A stretch of DNA of 64,000 nucleotides from JAKVBK01 sp022447275 (GCA_047125605.1 CP138932.1:1-64000); one strand, 5' to 3'. Positions 52,804 to 61,509 are shown, counted from the first letter of the stretch. Translations and numbers: made by a program. Notes: generated from the letters alone by a model not told the origin.

Positions 52804-54252
52804 ATGATCGATATCCAAAAAAACCTGATTGCTGGCGAATGGCTGCCTGGCGTGGGAGAGATTGAAAACCGCAACCCCTCGGATCTGACAGATCTGGTGG
52901 GCCTGTTTGCGCAGGCCAGTGGTGACCAGTTGGAAGCAACATTGGACAAAGCCAAGGCCGCACAGCGGGAATGGGCGGCATATGGCATGGAGCGCAAGCA
53001 AGCTGTCCTGAACGCGATCGGCGCTGAGTTGATGGCACGCAGCGAGGAACTCGGCACCCTTTTGGCACGTGAAGAAGGCAAGCCTTTTGCGGAAGGAAAG
53101 GGAGAGATCTATCGCGCAGGCCAGTTCTTTACCTACTATGCGGCGGAGTGTTTGCGTCAGATTGGTGAGAATGCCGACTCTGTCCGCCCGGATATCGAAA
53201 TCGATGTGCGTCGCGAAGCCGTTGGAACGGTTGCAATCATCTCGCCCTGGAACTTCCCAACCGCAACCGCGTCATGGAAAATTGCGCCAGCGCTTTGCTA
53301 TGGCAATGCAGTGGTGTGGAAGCCTGCCAACGTAACACCCGCATCCGCCGTGGCATTGGCTGAAATCATTGACCGACAGGACATTCCCAAGGGTTTGTTC
53401 TCGCTTGTCATGGGGGCAGGCCGCGAGATCGGTCAGCGTCTCGTGGAAAGCCCGAAAGTCGATGCCATTTCCTTCACCGGTTCTGTTCCCGTGGGCAAAG
53501 GCATTGCCACTGCCGCGATCCAGAATCTGACCAAAGTGCAGATGGAGATGGGGTCCAAGAACGCCCTTGCCGTGATGGATGATGCAGATCTGGATCTGGC
53601 TGTGACGCTGGCTTTGGGCGGTGCCTTCGGCGGCACGGGCCAGAAATGTACGGCCTCCTCTCGCCTCGTTGTCCACGCTGCCGTGCATGATGCTTTTGTC
53701 GATAAACTGGTGGCTGGGGCGCAGGCCATGAAAGTGGGACACGCGTTGCAAGAGGGCACCCAGATGGGGCCGGTTGTCAGCCAGCAGCAATTGGATGAAA
53801 ATCTTGCCTATGTGGCGTTGGGCAAGTCTGAAGGTGCAGAGTTGGCCTGCGGTGGAGCGCGTCTCGACATGCCGCATGACGGGTTTTACATGTCGCCGGG
53901 TGTGTTCCTGAACAGCACCAATGACATGCGCATTAACCGTGAGGAAATGTTCGCGCCGCTAACAGCCGTGATCAAGGTGGACAGCTATGATGAAGCTCTT
54001 GCCACCGTGAACGACACCACATTCGGGCTGACCTCGGGTATCGTGACCCGGTCGCTGGCCCGCGCCACCCATTTCCGCCGCAACGCGCAAACTGGGGTTG
54101 TCACCGTGAACCTGCCGACCGCAGGCACCGACTATCATGTGCCGTTCGGCGGCAGAGGCGAAAGCTCTTACGGGCCGCGCGAGCAGGGCAAAGCGGCGGC
54201 GGAGTTCTATACCACCGTCAAAACCGCCTATATCAGCGCAGGCCCTGTCTAA
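52804..54252 (+). CDS. Aldehyde dehydrogenase, alpha-ketoglutaric semialdehyde dehydrogenase-like
   Basis: A 482-aa NAD(P)-dependent aldehyde dehydrogenase. The cofactor and catalytic parts are SPWNFPTATASWKIAPAL, FTGSVPVGKGI, the general-base glutamate in QMEMGSKNALAV, and the nucleophile cysteine in GGTGQKCTASSRL. The C-terminal half (VTVNLPTAGTDYHVPFGGRG) fits 2,5-dioxovalerate dehydrogenases of pentose, hydroxyproline or glucarate routes. The start MIDIQKNLIAGEWLPG at 52804 has only a weak GAGG site. It is solitary and is not PaaZ, which has an extra MaoC domain. Confidence 0.9.
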   Translation: MIDIQKNLIAGEWLPGVGEIENRNPSDLTDLVGLFAQASGDQLEATLDKAKAAQREWAAYGMERKQAVLNAIGAELMARSEELGTLLAREEGKPFAEGKGEIYRAGQFFTYYAAECLRQIGENADSVRPDIEIDVRREAVGTVAIISPWNFPTATASWKIAPALCYGNAVVWKPANVTPASAVALAEIIDRQDIPKGLFSLVMGAGREIGQRLVESPKVDAISFTGSVPVGKGIATAAIQNLTKVQMEMGSKNALAVMDDADLDLAVTLALGGAFGGTGQKCTASSRLVVHAAVHDAFVDKLVAGAQAMKVGHALQEGTQMGPVVSQQQLDENLAYVALGKSEGAELACGGARLDMPHDGFYMSPGVFLNSTNDMRINREEMFAPLTAVIKVDSYDEALATVNDTTFGLTSGIVTRSLARATHFRRNAQTGVVTVNLPTAGTDYHVPFGGRGESSYGPREQGKAAAEFYTTVKTAYISAGPV

Positions 54253-54773
54253 TACTGGCCGCCTATATACGCTGGGCAGTTCGTTGGCAAATGGCCTGCC
54301 CAGCGCGATAGATGGCGCGTGGCGGCGCTTTCATTGCAACCCGCCAAATGTTCTGCGCAGAAATTGGTTTGGGGCGATGCAAGATATCCTAGACCGCTAG
54401 CCGGAACAGACGGGCAGTATCACAGGGGTGCATGACCCTCTGGAAGAACGACTGAGGGGTATTGAAACACCGTGAACGTTTTTTGAGCGGAGCGCCGGAT
54501 TTGGCGAGCGGTTTTCGCATGCGCAGCACAATCGGCGATCCGTCGCGCAATCCAGGTACGAGGTGCCATATCTTCGCAAAGGCAGGCCGGCCAATTTAAC
54601 TTCGCCCCAATGTATGCGTTGTGGCGAGGAGCTTGCTTCCTCGGATGATGTGGGGCCACCTGGTTCAGATCCGTGCGCCATAAGGATGCCAAGTCCCCAT
54701 TTCCAGGCTGGTTTCTATATCGGCTGCAGATGATGTTGTTCTGTATCAACTGTTTAGATCGACCAACCTAGAC
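54253..54773. other. Gene-poor stretch after the aldehyde dehydrogenase
   Basis: About 520 bases with broken frames. An open frame on the minus strand (54420-54749) lacks family signal. I looked for transposase pieces and terminal repeats and found none that I can support. Possibly decayed accessory DNA. Confidence 0.45.
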
Positions 54774-54898
54774 AAAAAAACGCCCGGACTTTTCTGCGCC
54801 TGGGAGGAGAAGCGGCGCTGCAAAGTCCGAGCGATAAGGATCCCAAGGCCCGGGAGGAGGTGGGCAATTCTCGGGTGAGGGAGCCAAGCACCCTCGAT
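54774..54898 (-). ncRNA. CcsR/cuckoo-type small RNA with two CUCCUCC loops
   Basis: On the minus strand, hairpin A (54865 to 54848) presents ACCTCCTCCC in the loop of a GCCC/GGGC stem. Hairpin B (54833 to 54781) is a 12-bp stem CGCTCGGACTTT/AAAGTCCGGGCG with an inner GCGCC/GGCGC stem, whose loop holds CTTCTCCTCCCA. It ends in seven T (54780 to 54774), an intrinsic terminator. A possible RpoH/RpoD-like promoter TTGATC (54928-54933), 17-bp spacer, CATATC (54905-54910) places the start near 54898. This matches the known Rhodobacter CcsR/cuckoo RNA architecture. No DUF1127 gene is upstream here. Confidence 0.75.
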
Positions 54899-55164
54899 GG
54901 TTTCGATATGAGACTGTTTCGATGTGGGATCAACGGAATTTATGCTGCGGTGCGGCAAATTAGTTAACTTTTGCCCCGATTATTCTGCGGTGCAGAAAAT
55001 CTTAACTCGATGGAGCGGTGTTGCCGAGATTTTTAGCACTTTTGCAACGCGGGACGTAGGGATGGATTCGCCGGATGAGGTGCTTGCACATAGGGGCTAC
55101 GCATTTCACGAAGCGCTTTCGAATGCATTGCGTCATGGCTGGGCTTGCAGCTGCCCCCCTTGAT

Positions 55165-55434
55165 CGGGGATACGATGACCCGGTGGACGGGGCGCGGGCT
55201 CAAGGCCAAGGGATACGTTTGCATTTCGAAGGTGACTGGCGCGCCGTTTTGCGCCTGTCGGGGACGGGAACGGAAGGGGCAACGCTACGGGTGTACCTCG
55301 AGGCTGCGCTCGATGACCCAACCCTCTTTGAGGCAGATCCGCAAACCGTGCTCGGCCCGTTGATCGCGGCGGTCGATCAGCTTGTCGGAATTGAACGTTA
55401 CACCGGACGCAGCGCTCCGGATGTCCGCACCTGA
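55165..55434 (+). pseudogene. 3' remnant of phosphoglucomutase
   Basis: About 90 codons match the C-terminal domain of alpha-D-glucose phosphoglucomutase: RGYDDPVDGARAQGQGIRLH, then VLRLSGTGTEGATLRVYLE with the phosphate-binding RLSGTGTxGATxR motif, then LIAAVDQLVGIERYTGRSAP. It ends in a normal stop. The 450 or so residues that should precede it are missing, and upstream sequence is unrelated and contains the sRNA. So it is a truncated relic, maybe left by a rearrangement. Confidence 0.8.
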
Positions 55435-55786
55435 CGCACGCCAAGTCCTGCATTGAAGTGCGCGAAACACCTGCGCTCAAAGAAAAACCCCGCCCAGCAG
55501 CACCGACGCATTCAGCTTCTCGGGACATGGCGACCAAGATTTAGGTTGTTATAGAGAGTAAAAGATAGGCTTAGCTTTTGGGGGCTATAAGTTGAGATGG
55601 GCTCCGCCGCGAAACGTGGCGGAGCCTTCAATCGTAGGTATCACATAGGTGTGGCCGGGATGCAGACTTTCGCCGCAGTGTGCGCCGACGTCTGGAATGC
55701 GGACTAAGCGACCTTTCGCTGTGGCTGCGCCAATGACCGGTTCGGTACTGGGCGGGGCAATGTCGAGCAGCCCGAGCGATCGACGA
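55435..55786. other. Intergenic stretch between pgm remnant and membrane-protein gene
   Basis: No gene. It has the left inverted repeat and a hairpin GGCTCCGCC (55600-55608) with GGCGGAGCC (55618-55626) followed by TTCAAT, a weak terminator-like structure. Confidence 0.5.
55488..55531 (+). repeat. Left inverted repeat flanking the orphan membrane-protein gene
   Basis: About 44 bases, with a perfect 25-bp core (55504-55528, containing TTCAGCTTCTCGGGACAT) matching the reverse complement of 56492-56516. Weaker matching continues outward to 55488. The two arms are about 1.0 kb apart. Confidence 0.75.
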
Positions 55787-56176
55787 CTATCCGGCGAACA
55801 TTAAAACTATCATCAGCGCTGCCAGCCCGATTGTCCACGTATCGAAAAGAAGCATTGGCCACCGGTTGAATACGCCGATAGTTAGTGGCGAAAGAAACCA
55901 TGGAAGCGGCCCATTCGTTCGCTCCTGAACTCTTCGCCGCACTCGGATAGCAATCAAAGCCGACAAAAGACCAAAGAGAACAAACAGATATGGAATAATT
56001 ACGGATATACCTAGCAACGCCATGACCCCGAACATGAAAGGTAGGTCAATCTTCATGTCTTCCTCCATGTAAACCTTATCATAGAGGGGCGGGAAGCTGC
56101 TGCTGACCTGCAATGACAAGATCAGGTAACTGAAACCGAAAATGCCGATAGAGAACGAAATTGCGAGAATACTCAT
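55787..56176 (-). CDS. Orphan small membrane protein
   Basis: A 129-aa protein (from ATG 56176; a TTG at 56200 is possible) with about three to four membrane helices: ILAISFSIGIFGFSYLILSL, LPFMFGVMALLGISVIIPYL, FVLFGLLSALIAIRV and a C-terminal TWTIGLAALMIVLMFAG. A basic loop (RVRRRVQERT) separates them. I know no family. GC content is clearly lower than neighbours, indicating acquisition. It lies between the inverted repeats. Confidence 0.6.
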   Translation of the reverse strand: MSILAISFSIGIFGFSYLILSLQVSSSFPPLYDKVYMEEDMKIDLPFMFGVMALLGISVIIPYLFVLFGLLSALIAIRVRRRVQERTNGPLPWFLSPLTIGVFNRWPMLLFDTWTIGLAALMIVLMFAG

Positions 56177-56456
56177 TTGAGGGAGATTATTTGATCTCAA
56201 CGCTTATGTACACAGACATTCGAGCGCCCCACAGCATCGGTTAAGGTGGGCTCATAGCGGTCATTCTCTGCGGCAACCTCAAACGTCAGTTAATCATTGT
56301 TTTCGATATCGGTCTGGTTTGATGGGCTTGCCACTCAAACGCTGGCGATACTGGCCAAAACCGTAGTGGCAGCGCACTCATGTCGTACCCTTCCGGGAAA
56401 ATTTTCCCTTAAATCCGTTCGTTCGGCGTTGAAATTTTGTCACATAAAAACAGACA

Positions 56457-56482
56457 CCTACCGCGAAGAATCCGCGGTAGGT
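56457..56482 (-). terminator. Hairpin beyond sodB (candidate terminator)
   Basis: ACCTACCGCG (56457-56466) pairs with CGCGGTAGGT (56473-56482) around the loop AAGAATC, a 10-bp perfect stem. On the minus strand it lies about 75 bases beyond the sodB stop and is followed by GTCTGTTTTTATG, a U-rich run, so it probably ends the sodB transcript. Confidence 0.65.
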
Positions 56483-56488
56483 GTGTTA

Positions 56489-56534
56489 GCTATGTCCCGA
56501 GAAGCTGAATGCGTCGCAGCAGCACTGGACGGGG
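56489..56534 (-). repeat. Right inverted repeat flanking the orphan membrane-protein gene
   Basis: Reverse-complement match of 55488-55531, including a 25-bp perfect core at 56492-56516. The arm ends about 25 bases beyond the sodB stop codon. Confidence 0.75.
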
Positions 56535-56558
56535 TCAATTTTAGTCTCGGCGACCGAA

Positions 56559-57158
56559 TTACATCCGGCTTGCAACGTTTTCCCAGTTCACCAGTTTGTC
56601 GAGGAAGTTTGACAGGTAAACCGGGCGCTTGTTGCGGAAATCGATGTAGTAGGAATGCTCCCACACATCGCAGCCCAGCAGCGCCGTCTGCCCAAAGCAC
56701 AGCGGGTTCACGCCGTTCTCGGTCTTGGTAACTTTCAGGCCACCATCGGTATCCTTGACCAGCCAGCACCAGCCCGAGCCAAACTGACCAGCGCCTGCCG
56801 CCGCGAACTGCGACTTGAAGTCATCGACAGAGCCGAAGCTGTCGACGATGGCGGCTTCCAGTTCGCTCGGCATGGCGTTGCCGCCAGGGCCCATCATTTC
56901 CCAGAACTGATTGTGGTTCCAATGCTGGGAGGCATTGTTGAAGATACCGTTCTGAGCTACGGCGCCCGCTTGGTAGGTGCCGGTGATGATATCCTCAAGC
57001 GCCGCGTTCTCCCATTCGGTGCCCGCGATCAGCTTGTTGCCATTGTCCACATAGGCTTTGTGGTGCAGATCATGGTGGAATTCGAGGGTCTCGGCGCTCA
57101 TGCCAAGATCGGCCAATGCGTCATGGGCGTAGGGAAGATCAGGAAGTTCGAAAGCCAT
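56559..57158 (-). CDS. sodB: Iron superoxide dismutase
   Basis: A 199-aa Fe-type superoxide dismutase (superoxide to oxygen and peroxide, cytoplasm). Metal ligands are H28 (EFHHDLHHKAY), H in SQHWNHNQFWEMM, and D and H in CDVWEHSYYIDF. The glutamine-bearing AAGAGQFGSGWCWLV and NPLCFGQTALLG stretches suggest iron rather than manganese. ATG 57158, monocistronic on the minus strand. Confidence 0.97.
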   Translation of the reverse strand: MAFELPDLPYAHDALADLGMSAETLEFHHDLHHKAYVDNGNKLIAGTEWENAALEDIITGTYQAGAVAQNGIFNNASQHWNHNQFWEMMGPGGNAMPSELEAAIVDSFGSVDDFKSQFAAAGAGQFGSGWCWLVKDTDGGLKVTKTENGVNPLCFGQTALLGCDVWEHSYYIDFRNKRPVYLSNFLDKLVNWENVASRM

Positions 57159-57301
57159 TGGGGCGCCTCTCGCTGCGGTTAATTGTCAGAGCACAAATGG
57201 AGGGGACATGCCCGAAAGGTCAACCCCGCTTAGGCGGTATTCGCGCAAAACCATCACTTTAGGGGCCGCGTTTTCCTCTCGAAGCATAGCGCGATGCCCG
57301 C

Positions 57302-57371
57302 ATGGTCCATCAGCTTGGGGGAGATACTCCGGGGGGAATGGCCCGGAAGGGCCAGGGGGGCAGCGCCCCCA
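57302..57371 (-). repeat. Two-hairpin/GGAGTAT element, minus-strand copy downstream of the FAD oxidoreductase
   Basis: On the minus strand: hairpin 1 GGGGGCGCTGCCCCC (57371-57355), hairpin 2 TGGCCC-TTCC-GGGCCA (57354-57339), then the tail CCCCCGGAGTATCTCCCCCA. It lies just past the stop of the FAD oxidoreductase, as a terminator would. Confidence 0.7.
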
Positions 57372-57385
57372 TGAGGCAGGCGTGG

Positions 57386-58690
57386 CTAAAGCTTATCGCG
57401 TAGAGCATACCAAACCATGCCAGCCACCAGCAACGGGTGGCGCAAAGCCCGGCCACCCGGAAAACGTGGCGTTGGCAGGCTCGCCATCAGGTCAAAACGC
57501 TCGGCTTGGCCTCGGATCGCTTCCGCGGCCATCCGGCCGGCCAATGTGGCCAACGCCACGCCATGGCCGGAAAATCCGCCAACGGACAGCACATCTTTGC
57601 CGACCCGAGTGAAATGCGGCAAACGAGACATGGTAATGCCAAGCGTGCCGCCCCAGGCATAATCAATACGGGTATCGGAAAGCTGGGGATATACCTCCAG
57701 CATCGGTCGGCGCACCTTGGCCGCGATGTCGCGGGGGAAGGTCCAGCCATAGCTTTCTCCGCCGCCAAACAGCATCCTGAGGTCCTGTGACAGACGGAAA
57801 TAGTTGATCACAAACCGGGTGTCGGCCACAGCGTGATTGTCCCGGATGAGGCTGCGGGCAAAGTCGGGTGACAGCGGTTCGGTCGCTGCGATGAAATTGT
57901 TGATCGGCATGGTCCGGGCTGCGGGGCCGGGCAGCAATGACCCGAGATACCCATTGGCACAAACCAGCACGTGGCTTGCGGCGATATCTGCCCCCTCAAG
58001 CTGCACGCCAGTGCCCGGCGTGATGTCCAAAACCCGGCTGCCTTCGTGAATGCGCACGCCCGCGGCAACGGCGGCCCGCGCCAGCCCGAGCAGATATTTC
58101 AGAGGGTGCAGATGGCCCGCCTGCCGATCCAACAGGCCGCCATGATAGCCCGGGCTGCCCACATGAGCCTGAATTCCTTCCCGGTCGAGCACTTCCAACT
58201 CATGGCTGTAATGCTGGCCCATATGTGCGGCGTATTCCTCAAACTCGGATACAAACCGGGGCCTGTGCGCGGCTTCGATCACGCCCGGTTGCCATTCCGC
58301 ATCGATCTGATGGGTGGCGCAGCGCGATGTCACTTCCTCCAGCGCGCTCAGCCCAACTTGCCAGAGCGCGCGGGCTTTGCTGGCCCCCACCATGCCCTCC
58401 AGCGACACCTGATCAACCCGTTGGCCCGGGCCGACCTGTCCGCCATTGCGGCCGGAGGCACCGGCGCCAACACGGTTGGCCTCCAGCACGATCACGTCAT
58501 AACCGGCCTCTGCCAGACAGAGCGCAGCGCTGAGCCCGGCATAGCCCGCCCCCACGATGGCGATATCTGCCCGCCGCGCCTCTTGTGGCAGGCTGGCAGC
58601 CGGTGGAAACGCATCGAGCAGCGGGGCTGTGGCCGCATAGTAGCTGTCCGGATAGTGGCCCGGCCTGTCATTCGCGGTCAGAAGATCCAC
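57386..58690 (-). CDS. FAD-dependent oxidoreductase, gamma-glutamylputrescine oxidase-like
   Basis: A 434-aa DAO-family flavoenzyme. FAD motif IVGAGYAGLSAALCLAEAGY, then EANRVGAGASGRNGGQVGPG, and the C-terminal SVGGFSGHGVALATLAGRMA. It resembles PuuB, which oxidises gamma-glutamylputrescine. The start is GTG 58690 (VDLLTANDRPGHYPDSYYAA), 7 bases after the aminotransferase stop. Together with the aminotransferase and the polyamine transporter next door, it fits putrescine catabolism. PuuA is not in the window. Confidence 0.88.
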   Translation of the reverse strand: MDLLTANDRPGHYPDSYYAATAPLLDAFPPAASLPQEARRADIAIVGAGYAGLSAALCLAEAGYDVIVLEANRVGAGASGRNGGQVGPGQRVDQVSLEGMVGASKARALWQVGLSALEEVTSRCATHQIDAEWQPGVIEAAHRPRFVSEFEEYAAHMGQHYSHELEVLDREGIQAHVGSPGYHGGLLDRQAGHLHPLKYLLGLARAAVAAGVRIHEGSRVLDITPGTGVQLEGADIAASHVLVCANGYLGSLLPGPAARTMPINNFIAATEPLSPDFARSLIRDNHAVADTRFVINYFRLSQDLRMLFGGGESYGWTFPRDIAAKVRRPMLEVYPQLSDTRIDYAWGGTLGITMSRLPHFTRVGKDVLSVGGFSGHGVALATLAGRMAAEAIRGQAERFDLMASLPTPRFPGGRALRHPLLVAGMVWYALRDKL

Positions 58691-58697
58691 GCTGCCC

Positions 58698-60092
58698 TCA
58701 GCTCGCTGCGACCAGCAGGCCTTCGCGTGTGCAGGTGTCCAGCGCGGTGTTCAGCGCCTTCTCCGCCCGGTTTGCCATCTCGGTTATTTCGTCTTCGGTG
58801 ATGATCAGCGGGGGCGCCACGATCATCCTGTCGCCCACATGGCGCATCACCAGATCATTGGCGAAACAGGCGTCCCGGCAAATCGTGCCAACGGTGCCCT
58901 TGTCGGCCGCGAAGGGGGATCTGCTGCCCTTTTTGGGTGTCAGTTGCAGTGCGGCCAGCAGGCCGTGGCTTTCCACGGCGCCCACAAGCGGATGGTCTGC
59001 AAACCTGTCCTGCCACGTCTTTGCCAAATGCTTGCCCGCCTCTGCGGCGCGGCCCACGAGGTTCTCGTCTTCCATGATCCGCAGGTTTTCCAAGGCGACA
59101 GCACAGGCCATTGGGTGGCCTGAATAGGTGTAGCCATGATTGAAATCGCCGCCTGCATTGATGCCTTCGGCAACGCGGTCTGAAACGATCGAACCGCCGA
59201 TCGGTGCATAGCCCGAAGACAGCCCCTTGGCGATTGTCATGATATCGGGTTTGATCCCAAGGGATTGGCTGCCAAACCAGTGCCCCGTCCGGCCAAAGCC
59301 GCAGATCACCTCATCGGCAATCAAAAGCACATCGTACTGCTGGCAGATACGCTGAATTTCGGGCCAGTAGCTTTCGGGCGGGATGATCACGCCCCCGGCA
59401 CCCTGAATTGGCTCGCCGATAAAGGCTGCAACGCGGTCTGCGCCCACTTCCTGAATGTAGGCCTCCAACTCCCGCGCGCGCGCAAGGCCGAACTCTTCCG
59501 GCGTCATGTCGCCACCCTCGGAATACCAATGGGGCTGATTGATATGCGCTATGCCTGGGATCGGAAGCCCGCCCTGGGCATGCATGGCCACCATGCCACC
59601 CAGACTGCCCGAGCCGACAGAAGATCCGTGATAGCCATTTTTGCGCGCCACTATGATGGACTTTTCCGGCTTGCCCTGCGCCGCCCAGAAATGCCGGACC
59701 ATGCGAATATTGGTGTCATTTGCCTCTGAGCCTGAGCCGGCAAAGAACACGTGGTTGAGGTCATCTGGCGCCAACTGTGCGACACGCTCTGCCAAAGCGA
59801 TGACGGGGGGGTGAGTGGTTTGGAAGAAGGTATTGTAGTAGGGCAGTTGCTTCATCTGTGCGGCAGCCACATCTGCCAGACTGTCCCGTCCATACCCGAT
59901 ATTCACGCACCACAGACCGGACATCCCGTCCACCAATTGCCGCCCGTCGCTGTCGGTCAGCCAAATGCCGCGCGCCCCGGTGATGACCCGCGCTCCTTTG
60001 GCCGCAAGAGCGTTGCCATCGGTAAACGGGTGCATGTGGTGCGCTGCATCCAGCGCTTGCAATTCTTCGGTGGGCAGGTGGTTCGGAATCAT
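58698..60092 (-). CDS. Class III aminotransferase, putrescine/polyamine type (SpuC-like)
   Basis: A 464-aa PLP enzyme. The dimer-interface region is MSGLWCVNIGYGRDSLADVA, VARKNGYHGSSVGSGSLGGM binds PLP, the aspartate is in LLIADEVICGFGRTG, and the PLP lysine in IMTIAKGLSSGYAPIGG. It is close to polyamine:pyruvate aminotransferases (SpuC) or beta-alanine/taurine ones. It is divergent from potF, and starts its own two-gene unit with the flavoprotein. Confidence 0.9.
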   Translation of the reverse strand: MIPNHLPTEELQALDAAHHMHPFTDGNALAAKGARVITGARGIWLTDSDGRQLVDGMSGLWCVNIGYGRDSLADVAAAQMKQLPYYNTFFQTTHPPVIALAERVAQLAPDDLNHVFFAGSGSEANDTNIRMVRHFWAAQGKPEKSIIVARKNGYHGSSVGSGSLGGMVAMHAQGGLPIPGIAHINQPHWYSEGGDMTPEEFGLARARELEAYIQEVGADRVAAFIGEPIQGAGGVIIPPESYWPEIQRICQQYDVLLIADEVICGFGRTGHWFGSQSLGIKPDIMTIAKGLSSGYAPIGGSIVSDRVAEGINAGGDFNHGYTYSGHPMACAVALENLRIMEDENLVGRAAEAGKHLAKTWQDRFADHPLVGAVESHGLLAALQLTPKKGSRSPFAADKGTVGTICRDACFANDLVMRHVGDRMIVAPPLIITEDEITEMANRAEKALNTALDTCTREGLLVAAS

Positions 60093-60372
60093 GCCGGGCC
60101 TCGTCGCGTGGTTTCCTCGCCAAGCCTAAGCAAGCCCCGTGCACGGGGCAATGGGGGCAGCGGCATGCCTTGCCCCGAAAGCGGCGCTTGCGCGACTTAG
60201 ACGCAGGTTTTGCCGCTTGCCGTAGCGTGAAGCAAATCTGGCTATAACAGTGGCGTCATTTGTCATCTGTCGGGGCACGGGCGAAATACATCTTGCGCCG
60301 GTGCAAACCGTAACAGAAGATCGTTGCGAGCGCGCCGCGGAAGCGCGTCCATGCAACATGGGAGTACCACAG

Positions 60373-61455
60373 ATGACACGCACCCTCCTGCTGGCCACGG
60401 CGGCCACGTTCACGGCTCTCGCGGCCAGCGCAGACGAAGTCCGCGTCTACAATTGGTCGGACTATATCGACGAAGCACTGCTGGAGAAGTTTGAGGCCGA
60501 AACCGGCATCGATCTGATCTACGATGTGTTCGACAGTAACGAACTGCTGGAAACCAAGATGCTTGCGGGCAGCTCTGGCTATGATGTTGTGGTGCCGTCG
60601 GGCTCGTTCCTGTCGCGCCAGATCACTGCCGGCGCCTTCCAGCCGCTGGACATGGGCCAGCTATCCAACGCAGGCAACCTCTGGGACGTGATCAAGGATC
60701 GCACGGCCATCTACGATCCCGGCAACGCCTACTCGATCAACTACATGTGGGGCACAACCGGCATCGCCACGAACACCGGCAAGGTGCAGGAAGCCCTTGG
60801 AGCGGATGCGCCAGTTGACAGTCTCGCCCTGCTCTTTGAGCCCGGCAACATCGAAAAGCTCGCAGAATGCGGCGTCCATATTCTGGATGCGCCGACAGAG
60901 CTGTTCCCAGCCATGCTGGCCTATATGGGCGAAGACCCCAACAGCCACGATCCTGATCTGATCAAAGCTGCGGCCGAGCGGCTTATGGAAATTCGGCCTT
61001 ATGTGACCAAGTTCCACAGCTCCGAGTACATCAATGCGCTGGCCAATGGCGAAATCTGTGCGGCGATCGGATGGTCGGGCGATGTATTGCAGGCACGTGA
61101 TCGTGCAGCCGAGGCCGAAAATGGAGTTGAGATTGCCTATTTCGCCCCGAAGGAAGGTGCCCTGATGTGGTTTGATCAGATGGCCATCCCTGCGGATGCG
61201 CCAAATCCTGAGGCCGCACACACATTCCTGAACTTCATCATGGATGCCCAGAACATGGCTGATGCGTCCAACTACGTGTACTACGCCAATGGCAACCTCG
61301 CCTCGCAGCCGCTTCTTGAGGAGGATGTGATCGGGGATACCGCCATCTACCCGGATGAAGCGACGCTGGAGAACCTCTACACCGTTACGGCTTATCCGCC
61401 CAAGGTGCAGCGCGTGGTCACGCGCGAATGGACACGTGTAAAGACGGGCCGCTAA
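60373..61455 (+). CDS. potF: Putrescine-type ABC transporter substrate-binding protein
   Basis: A 360-aa periplasmic binding protein with signal peptide (residues 1-20, MTRTLLLATAATFTALAASA). The core EVRVYNWSDYIDEALLEKFE and SGYDVVVPSGSFLSRQI match PotD/PotF. Acidic and aromatic polyamine-binding residues (YNWSDYID; SINYMWGTTGIA) are present. Start 60373 has GGAG 9 bases upstream. First gene of potFGHI. Confidence 0.94.
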   Translation: MTRTLLLATAATFTALAASADEVRVYNWSDYIDEALLEKFEAETGIDLIYDVFDSNELLETKMLAGSSGYDVVVPSGSFLSRQITAGAFQPLDMGQLSNAGNLWDVIKDRTAIYDPGNAYSINYMWGTTGIATNTGKVQEALGADAPVDSLALLFEPGNIEKLAECGVHILDAPTELFPAMLAYMGEDPNSHDPDLIKAAAERLMEIRPYVTKFHSSEYINALANGEICAAIGWSGDVLQARDRAAEAENGVEIAYFAPKEGALMWFDQMAIPADAPNPEAAHTFLNFIMDAQNMADASNYVYYANGNLASQPLLEEDVIGDTAIYPDEATLENLYTVTAYPPKVQRVVTREWTRVKTGR

Positions 61456-61467
61456 GGCTCCTGCTGG

Positions 61468-61488
61468 CCCGGGGGGCAGCCCCCCGGG
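61468..61488 (+). terminator. Stem-loop between potF and the potA/G ATPase gene
   Basis: CCCGGGGGG-CAG-CCCCCCGGG, a perfect 9-bp stem, then TCTTTCCC. It is without a strong U-run, so likely a partial terminator or 3' stabiliser that raises the binding protein relative to the membrane parts. It lies 13 bases after the potF stop. Confidence 0.7.
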
Positions 61489-61509
61489 TCTTTCCCTGAA
61501 AGTATCCCA

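Larger units (their letters stand above)
56177..56558. other. Low-GC intergenic stretch with the right inverted repeat
   Basis: No gene seen. It contains short hairpin ACCTACCGCG-type structure near 56455-56483 (CTACCGCG... CGCGGTAGG) and the right inverted repeat (56489-56534). The sodB stop follows at 56559. Confidence 0.45.

Noticed and set aside
52804..54252. PaaZ assignment for the aldehyde dehydrogenase near paaE
   Set aside because: Only the dehydrogenase domain is present (482 aa); PaaZ carries an additional MaoC hydratase domain, and 840 bases separate it from paaE.
54420..54749. Minus-strand 109-codon frame as a possible transposase fragment
   Set aside because: No DDE motif, helix-turn-helix or terminal repeats can be seen; looks like random open sequence.
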